Positions 8,497-17,976 of a DNA stretch of 64,000 nt are shown here, one piece after another (position 1 is the first letter of the stretch; every line of letters begins with the position of its first letter). The notes under the pieces are model-generated. The model did not search any database. It was not told the origin of the DNA and saw nothing but the letters and a program-made list of their open reading frames with translations. The stretch is from contig NZ_CP129966.1 in assembly GCF_030503595.1 (NCBI RefSeq), forward strand, positions 806,001-870,000. Reading direction: 5' to 3'. Made by a program: the position numbers and the translations under genes. Source of the DNA: Corynebacterium sp. P4-C1. GTDB lineage: Bacteria > Actinomycetota > Actinomycetes > Mycobacteriales > Mycobacteriaceae.

Positions 8497-9588
8497 CTAC
8501 GCGGAGGTGCGGGAAGCCCCGGTCAGGTATGCCATCAACGTGTCGGCGACGGAGCTGATCTGACCGATCGGGCACTGCTCGTCGATCTTGTGGGCGAACC
8601 CAGGGTCGCCGGGACCGAAGTTCACAGCCGGAACACCAAGCGTAGAGAACCGCGACACATCCGTCCATCCGAATTTCGCGCGGAAACTTCCGCCGACAGC
8701 GGCGAGCAAGCCCTGGGCGGCGGGGGCGTCGAGGCCGGGGAGGGCGCCGGGGACGGCATCGTCGTAAAGCAATTCGAGGCCCTCTTCGAGCGCGAGGGTC
8801 TCCTCGATGTGTTGTTTGGCTTCGTCGAGGCTCCGGTCGGGGGCGAAGCGGAAGTTGATGGTGAGGGAGGCTTCGTCGGGAAGCGTGTTCGTCGCCACTC
8901 CCCCGGCCAGCCCCACGACGTTGAGGCCCTCCCGGTATTCACAGCCCGCGATAGTGACGGCGCGTGGCTCGTACTCCGCGATGCGCCCGAGCACGCCGGC
9001 AAGGTCGTGGGCCGCGTTGTGCCCGAGCCACGCGCGGGCCGAATGCGCGCGGGTGCCGCGCGCGGTGACGGTGACGCGGATGCTGCCCTGGCAGCCGGCC
9101 TCGATGATGCCGCCGGACGGTTCGCCGAGCAGCGCCAGCGACCCGGCGAGGAGTTCGGGCTCGTCGCGCTCGAGGTGCGCCAAGCCGTTGTACTCGGCGG
9201 CGACCTCCTCCGCCTCGTAGCAGATGAGCGTCATGTCGAACGCGAGGTCGTCGGAGTTGCACAGGGCCGCGAATGCGTGGAGGTAGCACGCCATGCCGGA
9301 CTTCATGTCCACGGACCCGCAGCCCCACAGCACGTCACCCTCGACGTGGTGCGGGACGTTGTCGGCGATGGGCACGGTGTCGATGTGCCCGGCGAGCACA
9401 ATGCGCTCGCCCAGACCGCGGTTGGTGCGCGCGACGACGGTGTTGCCGCGGCGGGTCACCTCAACGTCAAGGTCCTCGACAGCAGCCTGGATCGCGTCGG
9501 CGATCGCCCCCTCCTCGTGGGACGGCGAAGGAATGTCGATCAAGGCTTTCGTCAACTCGACAGGGTCAGCAAATAGGTCCAGCTTCAC
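8497..9588 (-). CDS. dapE: Succinyl-diaminopimelate desuccinylase
   Basis: A 363-residue M20-family zinc hydrolase that removes succinate from N-succinyl-LL-diaminopimelate. Motifs are LAGHIDTVPI (zinc His and Asp), WGCGSVDMKSG (bridging Asp), CYEAEEVA (catalytic Glu-Glu) and a C-terminal His in GFAHKIDEQCP. The GTG start at 9588 is chosen for its upstream AGGA and because it clears the divergent dapD-like gene, which begins 29 bp away. It works with dapD and dapC in this window. Confidence 0.92.
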   Translation of the reverse strand: MKLDLFADPVELTKALIDIPSPSHEEGAIADAIQAAVEDLDVEVTRRGNTVVARTNRGLGERIVLAGHIDTVPIADNVPHHVEGDVLWGCGSVDMKSGMACYLHAFAALCNSDDLAFDMTLICYEAEEVAAEYNGLAHLERDEPELLAGSLALLGEPSGGIIEAGCQGSIRVTVTARGTRAHSARAWLGHNAAHDLAGVLGRIAEYEPRAVTIAGCEYREGLNVVGLAGGVATNTLPDEASLTINFRFAPDRSLDEAKQHIEETLALEEGLELLYDDAVPGALPGLDAPAAQGLLAAVGGSFRAKFGWTDVSRFSTLGVPAVNFGPGDPGFAHKIDEQCPIGQISSVADTLMAYLTGASRTSA

Positions 9589-9617
9589 GGGGGCGATCCT
9601 ACCGGTACGATACAGCC

Positions 9618-10553
9618 ATGCCTCAAGGAGCCCGCGCGACAGGAATCGCACAAATCGCCGCTGACGGCACCGTCCTCGACAGTTGGTACCCCACCGTCGA
9701 GCTTATCGACGACATCCCCCACCCCCTCACCCGCCGCGTCAGCGCCAACGAGCTCTCGCCCCGGCTGCTCAACCTGATCGGCATGGACCGGGACCGGCAC
9801 GTGGAAGTAGTGCCGGTGCGCACCGAGATCGCGGACTTGTCGGCCCCCGCCGTCGACGCCCACGACGTGTACCTGCGCCTCCACCTGCTCTCCCACCGCA
9901 AGGTCAAGCCCCTGGAGATCAACATGACCGACGTGCTCGAGCACCTCGTGCCGGTGGCGTGGACGAATAAAGGCCCGTGCCTGCCCGACGACTTCGAGTT
10001 CGTGCGCACAAACCTGCGTGCGCGCGGAAACATCCACGTCTATGGCATCGAGCGCCTCCCGCGCATGGTGGACTACGTCGTCCCCACCGGCGTGACAATC
10101 GCGGAGGCAGAGCGCGTGCGCCTCGGGGCGTACTTGGCGCCCGGCACGAGCGTGTTCCGAGAAGGCTCCGTGTCGTACAACGCCGGAACACTCGGGCCGG
10201 CGCAGGTCGAAGGGCGCGTGCTGTCCTCCTGCGTCATCGGGGCGGGCTCCGACATCGGCCTGTCGTCCTTCGTCATGGCCGAGCGCACCGACGGCCACAA
10301 CCGCACTCCCCTGCGCATCGGCGAGAACTGCGTCATCCGGCCGTCGGCGGGCCTCATCGACCTGAACATGGGCGACCGCTGCGAACTCGGCTCCGGTGTC
10401 ATTCTCGAGCCCGGCACCATCGTCTACGACACCCGCAACCCGGCCGAGAAGACCTACGTCCCCGCCCGGACGGTCACCGAGCAGTCGGACTGGACCATCA
10501 CGCACGAGCCGCATTCCGCGACGCCGGTCGTGCGGAACCGGAACGGGGTGTGA
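9618..10553 (+). CDS. DapD paralogue (tetrahydrodipicolinate N-succinyltransferase family)
   Basis: A 311-residue protein. The N-terminal half matches the other dapD in this window ([25 protein letters not shown]), and the C-terminal half is a left-handed beta-helix with NAGTLGPAQVEGRVLSS. It differs in the acceptor/CoA loop (VMAERTDGHNRTPLRIGENC) and in the helix C-terminus, so it may have a different acyl acceptor. It is divergent from dapE. One copy of CGTCGATAAGC lies at 9701-9711. Either copy could be the housekeeping DapD. I give dapD to the 12.2 kb copy because it keeps the SGGGKETI loop. Confidence 0.8.
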   Translation: MPQGARATGIAQIAADGTVLDSWYPTVELIDDIPHPLTRRVSANELSPRLLNLIGMDRDRHVEVVPVRTEIADLSAPAVDAHDVYLRLHLLSHRKVKPLEINMTDVLEHLVPVAWTNKGPCLPDDFEFVRTNLRARGNIHVYGIERLPRMVDYVVPTGVTIAEAERVRLGAYLAPGTSVFREGSVSYNAGTLGPAQVEGRVLSSCVIGAGSDIGLSSFVMAERTDGHNRTPLRIGENCVIRPSAGLIDLNMGDRCELGSGVILEPGTIVYDTRNPAEKTYVPARTVTEQSDWTITHEPHSATPVVRNRNGV

Positions 10554-10570
10554 CGCTGGGCGGGTGCGGG

Positions 10571-10581
10571 CGTCGATAAGC
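10571..10581 (+). repeat. CGTCGATAAGC copy, intergenic
   Basis: Exact copy of the over-represented 11-mer, 18 bp after the stop of the dapD paralogue and followed by a T-rich tract. It is one of three copies in this window outside genes, all just 3' of a gene. Confidence 0.7.
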
Positions 10582-10645
10582 GTGCTCTTTTTGCCTCCTA
10601 CTGCATTTAATTCACCCTGAATTCTTGGCGCGCGCCCAGTGTTCC

Positions 10646-10651
10646 TACACT
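10646..10651 (+). promoter_or_regulatory. Probable -10 box, leaderless permease transcript
   Basis: TACACT lies six bases before the permease ATG at 10658 with no Shine-Dalgarno between. That spacing predicts transcription starting at or next to the start codon, a common leaderless arrangement in actinobacteria. Confidence 0.45.
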
Positions 10652-10657
10652 TGACTC

Positions 10658-12028
10658 ATGTCGAACACCCTCAACAGCGGTTTGCAAACCCGCCACCTCA
10701 CCATGATGGGTCTGGGCTCCGCCATCGGTGCCGGGCTCTTCCTCGGAACCGGCGTGGGCATCCAGGCCGCCGGCCCAGCCGTCGTCATCGCCTACATCAT
10801 CGCTGGCGCCGTCACCGTCTGCATCATGACGATGCTCGCGGAAATGGTGGCGTCCCGGCCCTCCTCCGGAAGCTTCGCCACCTACGCCGACCAAGCGTTC
10901 GGCGCCTGGGCGGGCTTCTCCGTCGGCTGGTCCTACTGGATCATGCAGGTGCTCATCATCGGCGTGGAGATCACCGGCGCTTCCGCCATCATTTCCGGCT
11001 GGTTCGGCATCGCCCCTTGGATCCCCGCGCTTGTCGCCGTCGTGTTCTTCGCGGCAATCAACCTCGCCGCCGTCCGCGGCTTCGGTGAATTCGAGTTCTG
11101 GTTCGCCCTGATCAAAGTCGCGGCGATCATCATCTTCCTCGTGATCGGCGTGCTCATGGTCGTCGGCCTCTTCCCGGGCATGGACGCCGTGGGAACCAGC
11201 AACATCGACGGTGTCGGCTTCATGCCCAACGGCATCGGCGGCCTCGCCACCGCGATGCTGGCCGTCGCCTTCGCGTTCGGCGGAATCGAACTGGTCACCA
11301 TCGCCGCCGCGGAATCCGAGAACCCCAAGGAAGCCGTCAGCGCGGCGATCAGCTCCGCCATCTGGCGCATCGCGGTGTTCTACATCGGCTCGGTGCTGCT
11401 GATCGTCCTGCTGCTGCCGTACGACCAGATCGCGGGCGCCGACTCGGCCGCCGAATCCCCCTTCACCCTCGTCCTCGACCGCGCGAACGTGCCCGGCGCC
11501 GCCACCATCATGGAGGTCGTGATCGCGCTCGCCCTCCTGTCCGCGTGCAACGCGCAGCTCTATGGCAACTCCCGCCTCCTCTACTCGATGGCTCGCGGCG
11601 GCGACGCCCCCTCCTACTTCGCGCAGACGAATGCGTCGGGTGTCCCGGTCCGTGCGGTGCTCGTCTCGATCGTGTTCGGTTTCGTTTCCGTCGCCCTGCA
11701 GTGGTGGAACCCGCCGGGGCTGCTCACCTTCCTGCTCAACGCTGTTGGCGGCATCCTCATCTCGATCTGGGCGATGGTGATCCTGTCGTACATCCGCCTG
11801 CACCCCCAGCTCGTCGCATCGGGTGAGATCACCAGCGTGCGGATGAAGGGCTACCCGTGGTTGCCGTGGCTCACGCTCGCCACGCTGGGCGGCTTCATTC
11901 TGCTCATGCTTTTCGACGCCAACGGCCGCACCGAGCTCGTCTCCGCCCTCGTTGTCGTCAGCGTGATAGTCGTGACCAGCCTCATCGTGCACCGCGGCAA
12001 GGCTTCCGAACCGGCGCACATGGTCTAG
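10658..12028 (+). CDS. APC-family amino acid permease
   Basis: A 456-residue integral membrane protein with about 12 hydrophobic helices. The N-terminus GLGSAIGAGLFLGTGVGIQ is the first helix of amino-acid permeases of the AroP/LysP/GABA type, and PSSGSFATYAD is the conserved loop after helix 2. It probably imports an amino acid by proton symport. Its position between two dapD-type genes suggests, but does not prove, a lysine or diaminopimelate link. Confidence 0.88.
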   Translation: MSNTLNSGLQTRHLTMMGLGSAIGAGLFLGTGVGIQAAGPAVVIAYIIAGAVTVCIMTMLAEMVASRPSSGSFATYADQAFGAWAGFSVGWSYWIMQVLIIGVEITGASAIISGWFGIAPWIPALVAVVFFAAINLAAVRGFGEFEFWFALIKVAAIIIFLVIGVLMVVGLFPGMDAVGTSNIDGVGFMPNGIGGLATAMLAVAFAFGGIELVTIAAAESENPKEAVSAAISSAIWRIAVFYIGSVLLIVLLLPYDQIAGADSAAESPFTLVLDRANVPGAATIMEVVIALALLSACNAQLYGNSRLLYSMARGGDAPSYFAQTNASGVPVRAVLVSIVFGFVSVALQWWNPPGLLTFLLNAVGGILISIWAMVILSYIRLHPQLVASGEITSVRMKGYPWLPWLTLATLGGFILLMLFDANGRTELVSALVVVSVIVVTSLIVHRGKASEPAHMV

Positions 12029-12176
12029 CCCGGTCTAGGGCGGTCTAGCGCGCCGGGTGCCGCCCGCTGTGCGTTATCCCCCACGCCGGCGAAAGATCTT
12101 CTAAGCTGAGCACGGTCAGCGCATTGCGCGGGCCGTGCATTCGCATACACCGTAAGAGAAAGAACTGATTGATACT

Positions 12177-13142
12177 ATGACCACCGCATTCGCACGGGGC
12201 TTGGCCACTGTCACCCACGATGGAACTGTCCTGGATGTCTGGTATCCGGCACCGAAGCTCGGTGAGTCGGTCGCCACGACGGGGACGACCCGCCTGGAGG
12301 AGACCCCGCAGCAGTTCGCCAAGCTCGCCGGGCCGGACGAGGACCGCGGTGTGGCGCGAGTGCCGGTGGCGACGTCGATTGCCGACATTTCGGCCGCCCC
12401 CGTCGACGCCTACGACGCGTACCTCCGCCTCCACCTTCTCTCCCACCGCCTGGTCAAGCCGCACGAGGCAAATCTGGACGGTCTTTTCGGCCTGCTGGCC
12501 AACGTCGTGTGGACGAACTACGGTCCGTGCGCTGTCTCCGATTTCCAGGTCGTGCGCGGCCGTCTGTCGGCGCGGGGCCCCGTGGTGGTGTTCTCCGTCG
12601 ATAAGTTCCCGCGCATGGTGGACTACGTCGTTCCGTCCGGTGTGCGCATCGGGGACGCGGACCGCGTTCGTCTCGGCGCCCACCTCGCTGAGGGCACCAC
12701 GGTCATGCACGAGGGATTCGTGAACTTCAACGCCGGCACCCTCGGCGCATCCATGGTCGAAGGCCGCATTTCCGCAGGCGTCGTGGTGGGCGACGGCACG
12801 GACATCGGCGGTGGCGCGTCCATCATGGGCACCCTGTCGGGCGGCGGCAAGGAGACCATCAAGATCGGCGAGCGCTGCCTGCTCGGCGCCAACGCGGGCA
12901 TCGGCATTTCGCTTGGCGACGACTGCACCGTCGAAGCCGGCCTCTACGTCACCGCCGGCACCAAGGTGGTGCTGTCCGCCGACATCGCCCAGGCCGTGGG
13001 CCGCTCCGAGGGCGACACTGTGAAGGCCCTTGAGCTCTCCGGCGCCAACGGCATCCTGTTCCGCCGCAACTCCGTGACGGGCTCTGTTGAGGCGGTGAAG
13101 GCGAAGGGCGTGGAGCTCAACGCGGAGCTGCACAACAACTAA
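12177..13142 (+). CDS. dapD: 2,3,4,5-tetrahydropyridine-2,6-dicarboxylate N-succinyltransferase
   Basis: A 321-residue protein of the actinobacterial DapD type. It transfers succinyl from succinyl-CoA to tetrahydrodipicolinate. Features are an N-terminal alpha/beta domain, then beta-helix repeats with [15 protein letters not shown] and [17 protein letters not shown] (about residues 216-235), which form the CoA/substrate cleft. An AGAGAAAG stretch precedes the ATG. It completes a dapE/dapD/dapC set with the neighbours. A near match to the 11-mer (last base T) lies at 12596-12606. Confidence 0.9.
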   Translation: MTTAFARGLATVTHDGTVLDVWYPAPKLGESVATTGTTRLEETPQQFAKLAGPDEDRGVARVPVATSIADISAAPVDAYDAYLRLHLLSHRLVKPHEANLDGLFGLLANVVWTNYGPCAVSDFQVVRGRLSARGPVVVFSVDKFPRMVDYVVPSGVRIGDADRVRLGAHLAEGTTVMHEGFVNFNAGTLGASMVEGRISAGVVVGDGTDIGGGASIMGTLSGGGKETIKIGERCLLGANAGIGISLGDDCTVEAGLYVTAGTKVVLSADIAQAVGRSEGDTVKALELSGANGILFRRNSVTGSVEAVKAKGVELNAELHNN

Positions 13143-13265
13143 CGCACTCGCGAACTGACGCCCTCGATGCTGTGGATTTCGATGGCCCCCAACGATCTTC
13201 GCACCAAAAGGCCAGATCGCGAACGGTAGGTAGCGCCACTTGATCGGACCTCACCCATGCCAGGG

Positions 13266-15155
13266 TCATGGTTGTCTGGTGTTGAGGTGTTCAAGCTGAA
13301 TATATGCAGGCAGGAAACCAGTAACGGGATGGTACCCGGCCGCCGTGACCCACGCTGAAACGTCGGTTATTTGGTTAGCATCGATAACCTCGCACGTGAC
13401 ATGTGGACCGATAGAGTTTTCGGCACAAACCGCATTCACTGCGAGGGACAATTCCTGATTGACGGCCGCTCTGTCTGCGTATTCAGACTCGAACGCGACC
13501 GCCACCATAATCAGATGCCTCCCACTGGCAGAGGTTTTTCTAGCATGAGCAACCCCGATCCATGACAGGCCTTTAGTGCAAAAGTGGCGCAGAGCTCGGC
13601 GAACGGCGGCGAGCGCGAGTGCCTGATTTGTGGCAGCTATTGATCGTGCCCCTAACGCACGAGGCCATAAGACGGGGAGTTCCAGCGACGTGGCCTGTGG
13701 GGGTGCAGCGTTGGGAGAGAAGGTGCTGACGCTGGCCTCTTTCGGCTGATCGAACCACAGTAACTCAATCGGGAAGTCCGTAAAGGAATCGATGCCCAGG
13801 TCACCGAGAACATCACACACGTCATGTGCCACAGTGCCGAGTGGCGCCTGCGCATCGACCTCAACTGTCAACAGTGGTTGATGAATGGAACCTTCCACAG
13901 CGGAGATGCTATTGGCACGCACGCTAAGCACGGAACACGAACTTGCGGTGCTGCCGGACGCGAGACCCCAAGTGCTGAGAGATTCCCAGATCAGCGCCGG
14001 TGTTACAGCTGCGGCGAGACAATCAGGATCAGCCATCGCCTTTTCCTGTTGTAGCTTAGAAACAATTTCCGAGGATGCGAGATAGCCACCGCGGTGAATT
14101 GCACGATCGATGATACTTGTTCCTGGCATGAAGCTGCGTACCCGGATGATGCCGCTATCTGGGAGCCGGCGAATACTTAGCGAAGTCCGTTGGGGAGGTT
14201 CTCTCAGTGCGTCATCGGCTGTGCGGGCGGCGCTGTCCCCCAACACCTGCGTTAAGGATTGGACAGGGAGAAGATCAGTGCTGAGCGGGATCCGGTACAG
14301 AATGATTGGTGTTTCTTCAGCATCCGGTTCATGGACGGTGCTAGGGAACGCCTGGTGGAAAATGATGTTGTGGAATACCGACCCACAATGAACGCCACTT
14401 CCACATGCGCTAGCGAAGGCCTGTGCCCGGTCAAGGATGTGCCTCAACACTGATTCTGTGAAAAGAGGATCATCGTCCTGAACGTGCAGGGTGATCGCCG
14501 GAGCGGTGGTTGCAGAGTCATCATCAACTTTGAATGCCACGCTATAAGCAAGGCGGCCACAACCGAGAACTTCCTGGGTGTTTCGAGAATCCGAACGAAG
14601 ATCCTTTACATACTTCCGAGTAAGTTCCCGTACTACCGCGCCTGTGAAGTATTCACGAACAGCAAGAGCTAGCAGTCCTAATGGCTCGGCCATATTCCAG
14701 GCAGGAATATGTTCTGAAAGAGCTGATCCTCTTGCGGAGTTGCTGAGGCGCTGAGCTGCGGCTAATGCTGCCTTGGGACTGTAGTCGGGGCGGCGATCAG
14801 CGGCAGACGACTGTCTGAAGGAGTAGTTTTTGCTCTCGCACGCGCTATCGCTGACATCCAGGATGGCGAAGTCATGGTCGATGAGCTCATAATGCGTTAA
14901 ACAGAGCTTCTGGTGGTACACATAATCCAGCACAGATTCATCACTAGGAGCTCCGGCTAGCAACCACTGGATATGTGTGTACTCACGCTCAATGTCCTCG
15001 AATGTTGTGGCGCGTCCCCCGGCGCTCTGGACCAAGATTCTTCCGGGAAAATCCCCCGGAAGAACAGCCAATGCCTGGCAGTTTCGTGGGACGGCTAAAC
15101 CACTGGTCCACGCTGCAATTCCAATCCAACGCACATAATCAATGGACATGGCCAT
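13266..15155 (-). CDS. Unrecognised 629-residue protein
   Basis: One long uninterrupted frame, ATG at 15155, ending HLNTRQP. I do not recognise a family. There is no signal peptide or clear membrane helix. Two halves can be seen: residues about 1-290, ending in a Cys/His-rich stretch (ACGSGVHCGSVFHNIIFHQ), and about 300-629 with IELLWFDQP and a predicted alpha/beta tail. The region is visibly less GC-rich than the flanking dap genes and uses more AT-ending codons, suggesting acquisition. It splits dapD from gtrA/dapC, which are otherwise core genes. The frame is intact, so it is likely functional. Confidence 0.7.
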   Translation of the reverse strand: MAMSIDYVRWIGIAAWTSGLAVPRNCQALAVLPGDFPGRILVQSAGGRATTFEDIEREYTHIQWLLAGAPSDESVLDYVYHQKLCLTHYELIDHDFAILDVSDSACESKNYSFRQSSAADRRPDYSPKAALAAAQRLSNSARGSALSEHIPAWNMAEPLGLLALAVREYFTGAVVRELTRKYVKDLRSDSRNTQEVLGCGRLAYSVAFKVDDDSATTAPAITLHVQDDDPLFTESVLRHILDRAQAFASACGSGVHCGSVFHNIIFHQAFPSTVHEPDAEETPIILYRIPLSTDLLPVQSLTQVLGDSAARTADDALREPPQRTSLSIRRLPDSGIIRVRSFMPGTSIIDRAIHRGGYLASSEIVSKLQQEKAMADPDCLAAAVTPALIWESLSTWGLASGSTASSCSVLSVRANSISAVEGSIHQPLLTVEVDAQAPLGTVAHDVCDVLGDLGIDSFTDFPIELLWFDQPKEASVSTFSPNAAPPQATSLELPVLWPRALGARSIAATNQALALAAVRRALRHFCTKGLSWIGVAHARKTSASGRHLIMVAVAFESEYADRAAVNQELSLAVNAVCAENSIGPHVTCEVIDANQITDVSAWVTAAGYHPVTGFLPAYIQLEHLNTRQP

Positions 15156-15333
15156 TTCGCCAGTTTAACCTTTTGGTTTGCAGTGGAGTGTTTTAGTATT
15201 CTCTTGCCTTCCAGGCCAGTCTCGTTCGCCAATAACATCTACATCGACTAGATTCCGCGAGCTCACGGGATGAGCAGATTCAGGAACCGTGTGCAGATAC
15301 ATCACTACGCGTCCAGGAGTCCGGGACACTGAA

Positions 15334-15364
15334 ACTGCCGGCGGGCGTAATCCCTGCCGGCAGT
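15334..15364 (-). terminator. Hairpin 3' of the GtrA gene
   Basis: A nine-base perfect inverted repeat, ACTGCCGGC (15334-15342) and GCCGGCAGT (15356-15364), with a 13-base loop, 16 bp beyond the stop of the GtrA gene. The T tract is weak on the minus strand and better on the plus strand (TCTTTGTTG). Confidence 0.5.
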
Positions 15365-15379
15365 TCTTTGTTGTCTCCC

Positions 15380-15973
15380 CTATGCCGCTGTGCTGCTTCT
15401 CGCAGCCTTGGGTTTCCGGAATGTCCAGAGCTTGTTGATGATGAAGTTCACCGGCATCGCGATAAGCGTCGAGATCGCCTGCGCCCAGTAGGACTTGGTG
15501 CGCAGACCGCTGGAGCCGTCGAAAATGTGGTCTGGCAGGCCGACGGGGGTGGTCGGGTTCATCAGCAGCGTCATGCATGTCAGCGACACGACGAAGGCGA
15601 CCAACCCCGTTGCCAAGAACGGGAAGAATCCGCGCAGCCACGAACGCTTGATCATGCCTCGGAAGGTCCAGCTGCGGTTGAGCTGGTAGTTCCACGTGTT
15701 GGCGAGCAGGAACGCCAGGGACGACAGCAGATGGTACCAGCGCACGTTCCAGCGGGTGGAGCCGATCTGGGCCACGATGTCGTCGGCACCCAGGCCGAAG
15801 CCGTGCAGCAGTCCTTTCGACGCCACGTAGAACACGACGAAGTTCACCAGCACGCCGGAGCCTCCGACGATGCCGAACTTGATGAATTCCCGCAGCCCGT
15901 CGATCACCCGGACAGCTGTGCTCCCCCGGTTCCCCTGCGCGTCGGCAGTGGGTTCGGTGTCGTTGTGGGTCAC
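15380..15973 (-). CDS. GtrA family membrane protein
   Basis: A 197-residue protein with about four hydrophobic helices. REFIKFGIVGGSGVLVNFVV at residues 28-47 is the GtrA start helix, and FLLANTWNYQLNRSWTFR is the family's most conserved motif (NY..nr.wtF), repeated as FIINKLWTFRK near the end. GtrA proteins move or position polyprenyl-linked sugars for cell-surface polysaccharide synthesis. The next upstream genes (dapC, ferredoxin) are unrelated. Confidence 0.85.
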   Translation of the reverse strand: MTHNDTEPTADAQGNRGSTAVRVIDGLREFIKFGIVGGSGVLVNFVVFYVASKGLLHGFGLGADDIVAQIGSTRWNVRWYHLLSSLAFLLANTWNYQLNRSWTFRGMIKRSWLRGFFPFLATGLVAFVVSLTCMTLLMNPTTPVGLPDHIFDGSSGLRTKSYWAQAISTLIAMPVNFIINKLWTFRKPKAARSSTAA

Positions 15974-16109
15974 CCCGGCCGCCTTCCTTTCCGCGTTGCT
16001 GTCGCGCTGTAGTTAAACTCTTGACAGTTTAGTCCCGCGGAGCCGGGTACATGAAAACGTTATGCGCTGCGGCCCCGGCAGCGCATCACCGCCCTACCGC
16101 ATCACCGAG

Positions 16110-17213
16110 TCACTCAGTTAAGCGTTGCGCCGCCTCCGCAATCTTCTCGTCGGTCGCAGTCAGGGCGATCCGGACGTGGTGCGCACCGGCCGGGCCGTAG
16201 AAATGGCCAGGGGCGGCAAGGATGCCACGGTCGGCGAGCCAGTCGAGGACCTCGCGGGAATCCATACCTTCGCGGCGCGCCCAGAGGTAGAGACCAGCAT
16301 CGGATTGGTCGACGGCGAAGCCGGCCTCGGGCAGAGCCTTGAGCAGCTCGAGGCGGCGCATGGCGTAGGTGGAACGCTGCATTTCCTCGTGCAGGTCGCT
16401 CTCCAGCGCCGCGGCCATGGCGTGCTGGATCGGACCGGGCACTATCAGGCCGGCGTGCTTGCGTACCTCGAGCAGTTCCTGAACGAGGGTTTCGTCGCCG
16501 GAAATCATCCCAGCGCGGTAGGACGCCATATTCGAGGTCTTGGACAGGGAGTGCAGCGCCAAAAGGCCGGTGTTGTCGCCGTCGGTGACGGACGGGTGCA
16601 GCATGGATACCGGCTCAACGGTCCAGCCGAGGTAGAGGTAGCACTCGTCGGAGGCGATGATCGCACCGGTTTCGCGGCCGAAGGCGACCCAGGAGCGCAG
16701 CAGCTCGACGGTCGCAACAGCACCGGTCGGGTTCGACGGGGAGTTGATGAAGACTAAGGCGGCGTCGCGGGGGGCTTTCGCTGGGTCGTCGCAACGCACG
16801 ACATCGCAGCCTGCGATGAGTGCCCCGACCTCGTAGGTGGGGTACGCGACTTCCGGGATGACGACGGTCTGACCGCGCAGGCCCAGCAGGGTCGGCAGCC
16901 ACGCGATGGCTTCTTTGAGCCCGATGGTGGGCAGGACAGCGCGCTCGTTGAGCCCGGTGATGCCGAAGCGGCGCTCCAGCGCCGCGACAATGGTGGCGCG
17001 CAGCTCAGGGGTGCCCATGGTCTGCGGGTAGCCCGGCGCTGCGGCGTTCTCCGAGAGCGCGAGCTGGATCGGCGGCGGGACGTCGTCGACGGGTCCTCCG
17101 ACGGACAGGTCAATCAGCCCGCCGGGATGCGACGCGGCTTTCGCCTTCACGTCGGCGATGGTGTCCCACGGAAAGTCGGGCAGGACCTGGCTGAGCGAGC
17201 GGCGCGACCCCAT
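16110..17213 (-). CDS. dapC: N-succinyldiaminopimelate aminotransferase
   Basis: A 366-residue class I PLP aminotransferase. It contains INSPSNPTGAV (about residue 153), DECYLYLGW, and SLSKTSNMASYRAGM, which carries the PLP lysine (about 227). The gene lies five bases after the fdxC stop. That pair matches fdxC-dapC order in mycobacteria and corynebacteria, which supports DapC (succinylaminoketopimelate to succinyl-DAP) over other class I enzymes. Confidence 0.9.
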   Translation of the reverse strand: MGSRRSLSQVLPDFPWDTIADVKAKAASHPGGLIDLSVGGPVDDVPPPIQLALSENAAAPGYPQTMGTPELRATIVAALERRFGITGLNERAVLPTIGLKEAIAWLPTLLGLRGQTVVIPEVAYPTYEVGALIAGCDVVRCDDPAKAPRDAALVFINSPSNPTGAVATVELLRSWVAFGRETGAIIASDECYLYLGWTVEPVSMLHPSVTDGDNTGLLALHSLSKTSNMASYRAGMISGDETLVQELLEVRKHAGLIVPGPIQHAMAAALESDLHEEMQRSTYAMRRLELLKALPEAGFAVDQSDAGLYLWARREGMDSREVLDWLADRGILAAPGHFYGPAGAHHVRIALTATDEKIAEAAQRLTE

Positions 17214-17218
17214 GGCCC

Positions 17219-17542
17219 CTACTCCTGGTTCATGGGTGGCAGCGCGGCCACGAACGGGTGGTCGAAGTCGTAGGGGCCTTCAGCGGCGGCGCCGCCCGGC
17301 GAGCCGATTTCCTCGAAGAAGGCGACGTTGGCGTCGTAGTAGTCGTTCCACTCTTCCGGCAGGTCATCTTCGTAGAAGATCGCCTCGACCGGGCATGCGG
17401 GCTCGCAAGCGCCGCAGTCCACGCACTCGTCGGGGTGGATGTAGAGCATGCGCTTGCCCTCGTAGATGCAGTCGACCGGGCATTCTTCTACGCAGGCGCG
17501 GTCCAGAATGTCGACGCATGGCTCAGCGATGATGTAGGTCAT
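17219..17542 (-). CDS. fdxC: 7Fe ferredoxin
   Basis: A 107-residue ferredoxin. Cysteines at 9, 17, 21, 25 and 40, 43, 46, 50 fit the seven-iron pattern (one [3Fe-4S] and one [4Fe-4S]) with the usual C-terminal extension ([18 protein letters not shown]). It serves as a low-potential electron carrier. It is immediately upstream of dapC and probably co-transcribed. The initiator is preceded by a GGAGT site. Confidence 0.92.
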   Translation of the reverse strand: MTYIIAEPCVDILDRACVEECPVDCIYEGKRMLYIHPDECVDCGACEPACPVEAIFYEDDLPEEWNDYYDANVAFFEEIGSPGGAAAEGPYDFDHPFVAALPPMNQE

Positions 17543-17586
17543 GGACTCCTGTCACTCCTTATGACGAAAATTCTCACATCAGTATG

Positions 17587-17976
17587 TCACTTCCGCGCCA
17601 CGATGGGCCACACGCCCCCACCACATGCGGCGGCGAGCAGGATTGCGCTGCGAATCTTATGTTCGTCGATAAGCGTGGCGGTCACTTCGGGTCCGAGAGC
17701 GAGCAGCACGAACACGCACAGCCACGCAATGAGCGGCACGAGCGCGCGGAGTGTGTGTTTGCCCACCCAGAGCAGTGCGGTGCGCGTGAATACCGCCCCG
17801 AGGCCCGCCGCGGCGAGGATCGAGGGAACACCGTAGGCACTGCTTATCGACGCCACCTCCACCAGCCCCGCCATCCCCGCCCCCGCGCTCAACCATGTGA
17901 GGCCGGTGCGGGCTTCCCCGGGTCGGAACTGCGTCCGGGTGACGGGGCGGCGGGAGTGGGGCTGCGGGGTTGTCAC
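17587..17976 (-). CDS. Small integral membrane protein
   Basis: A 129-residue protein with about four hydrophobic helices after a basic N-terminus. Its ATG overlaps the mshB stop (ATGA), so it is translated with mshB. No family is recognised beyond a conserved actinobacterial membrane protein. Two copies of CGTCGATAAGC fall within it, on opposite strands (17664-17674 and 17842-17852). Confidence 0.65.
   Translation of the reverse strand: MTTPQPHSRRPVTRTQFRPGEARTGLTWLSAGAGMAGLVEVASISSAYGVPSILAAAGLGAVFTRTALLWVGKHTLRALVPLIAWLCVFVLLALGPEVTATLIDEHKIRSAILLAAACGGGVWPIVARK

Noticed and set aside
10607..13133. Two long minus-strand frames over the permease and dapD
   Set aside because: Both are antisense shadows; the plus-strand proteins show clear family motifs and good starts.
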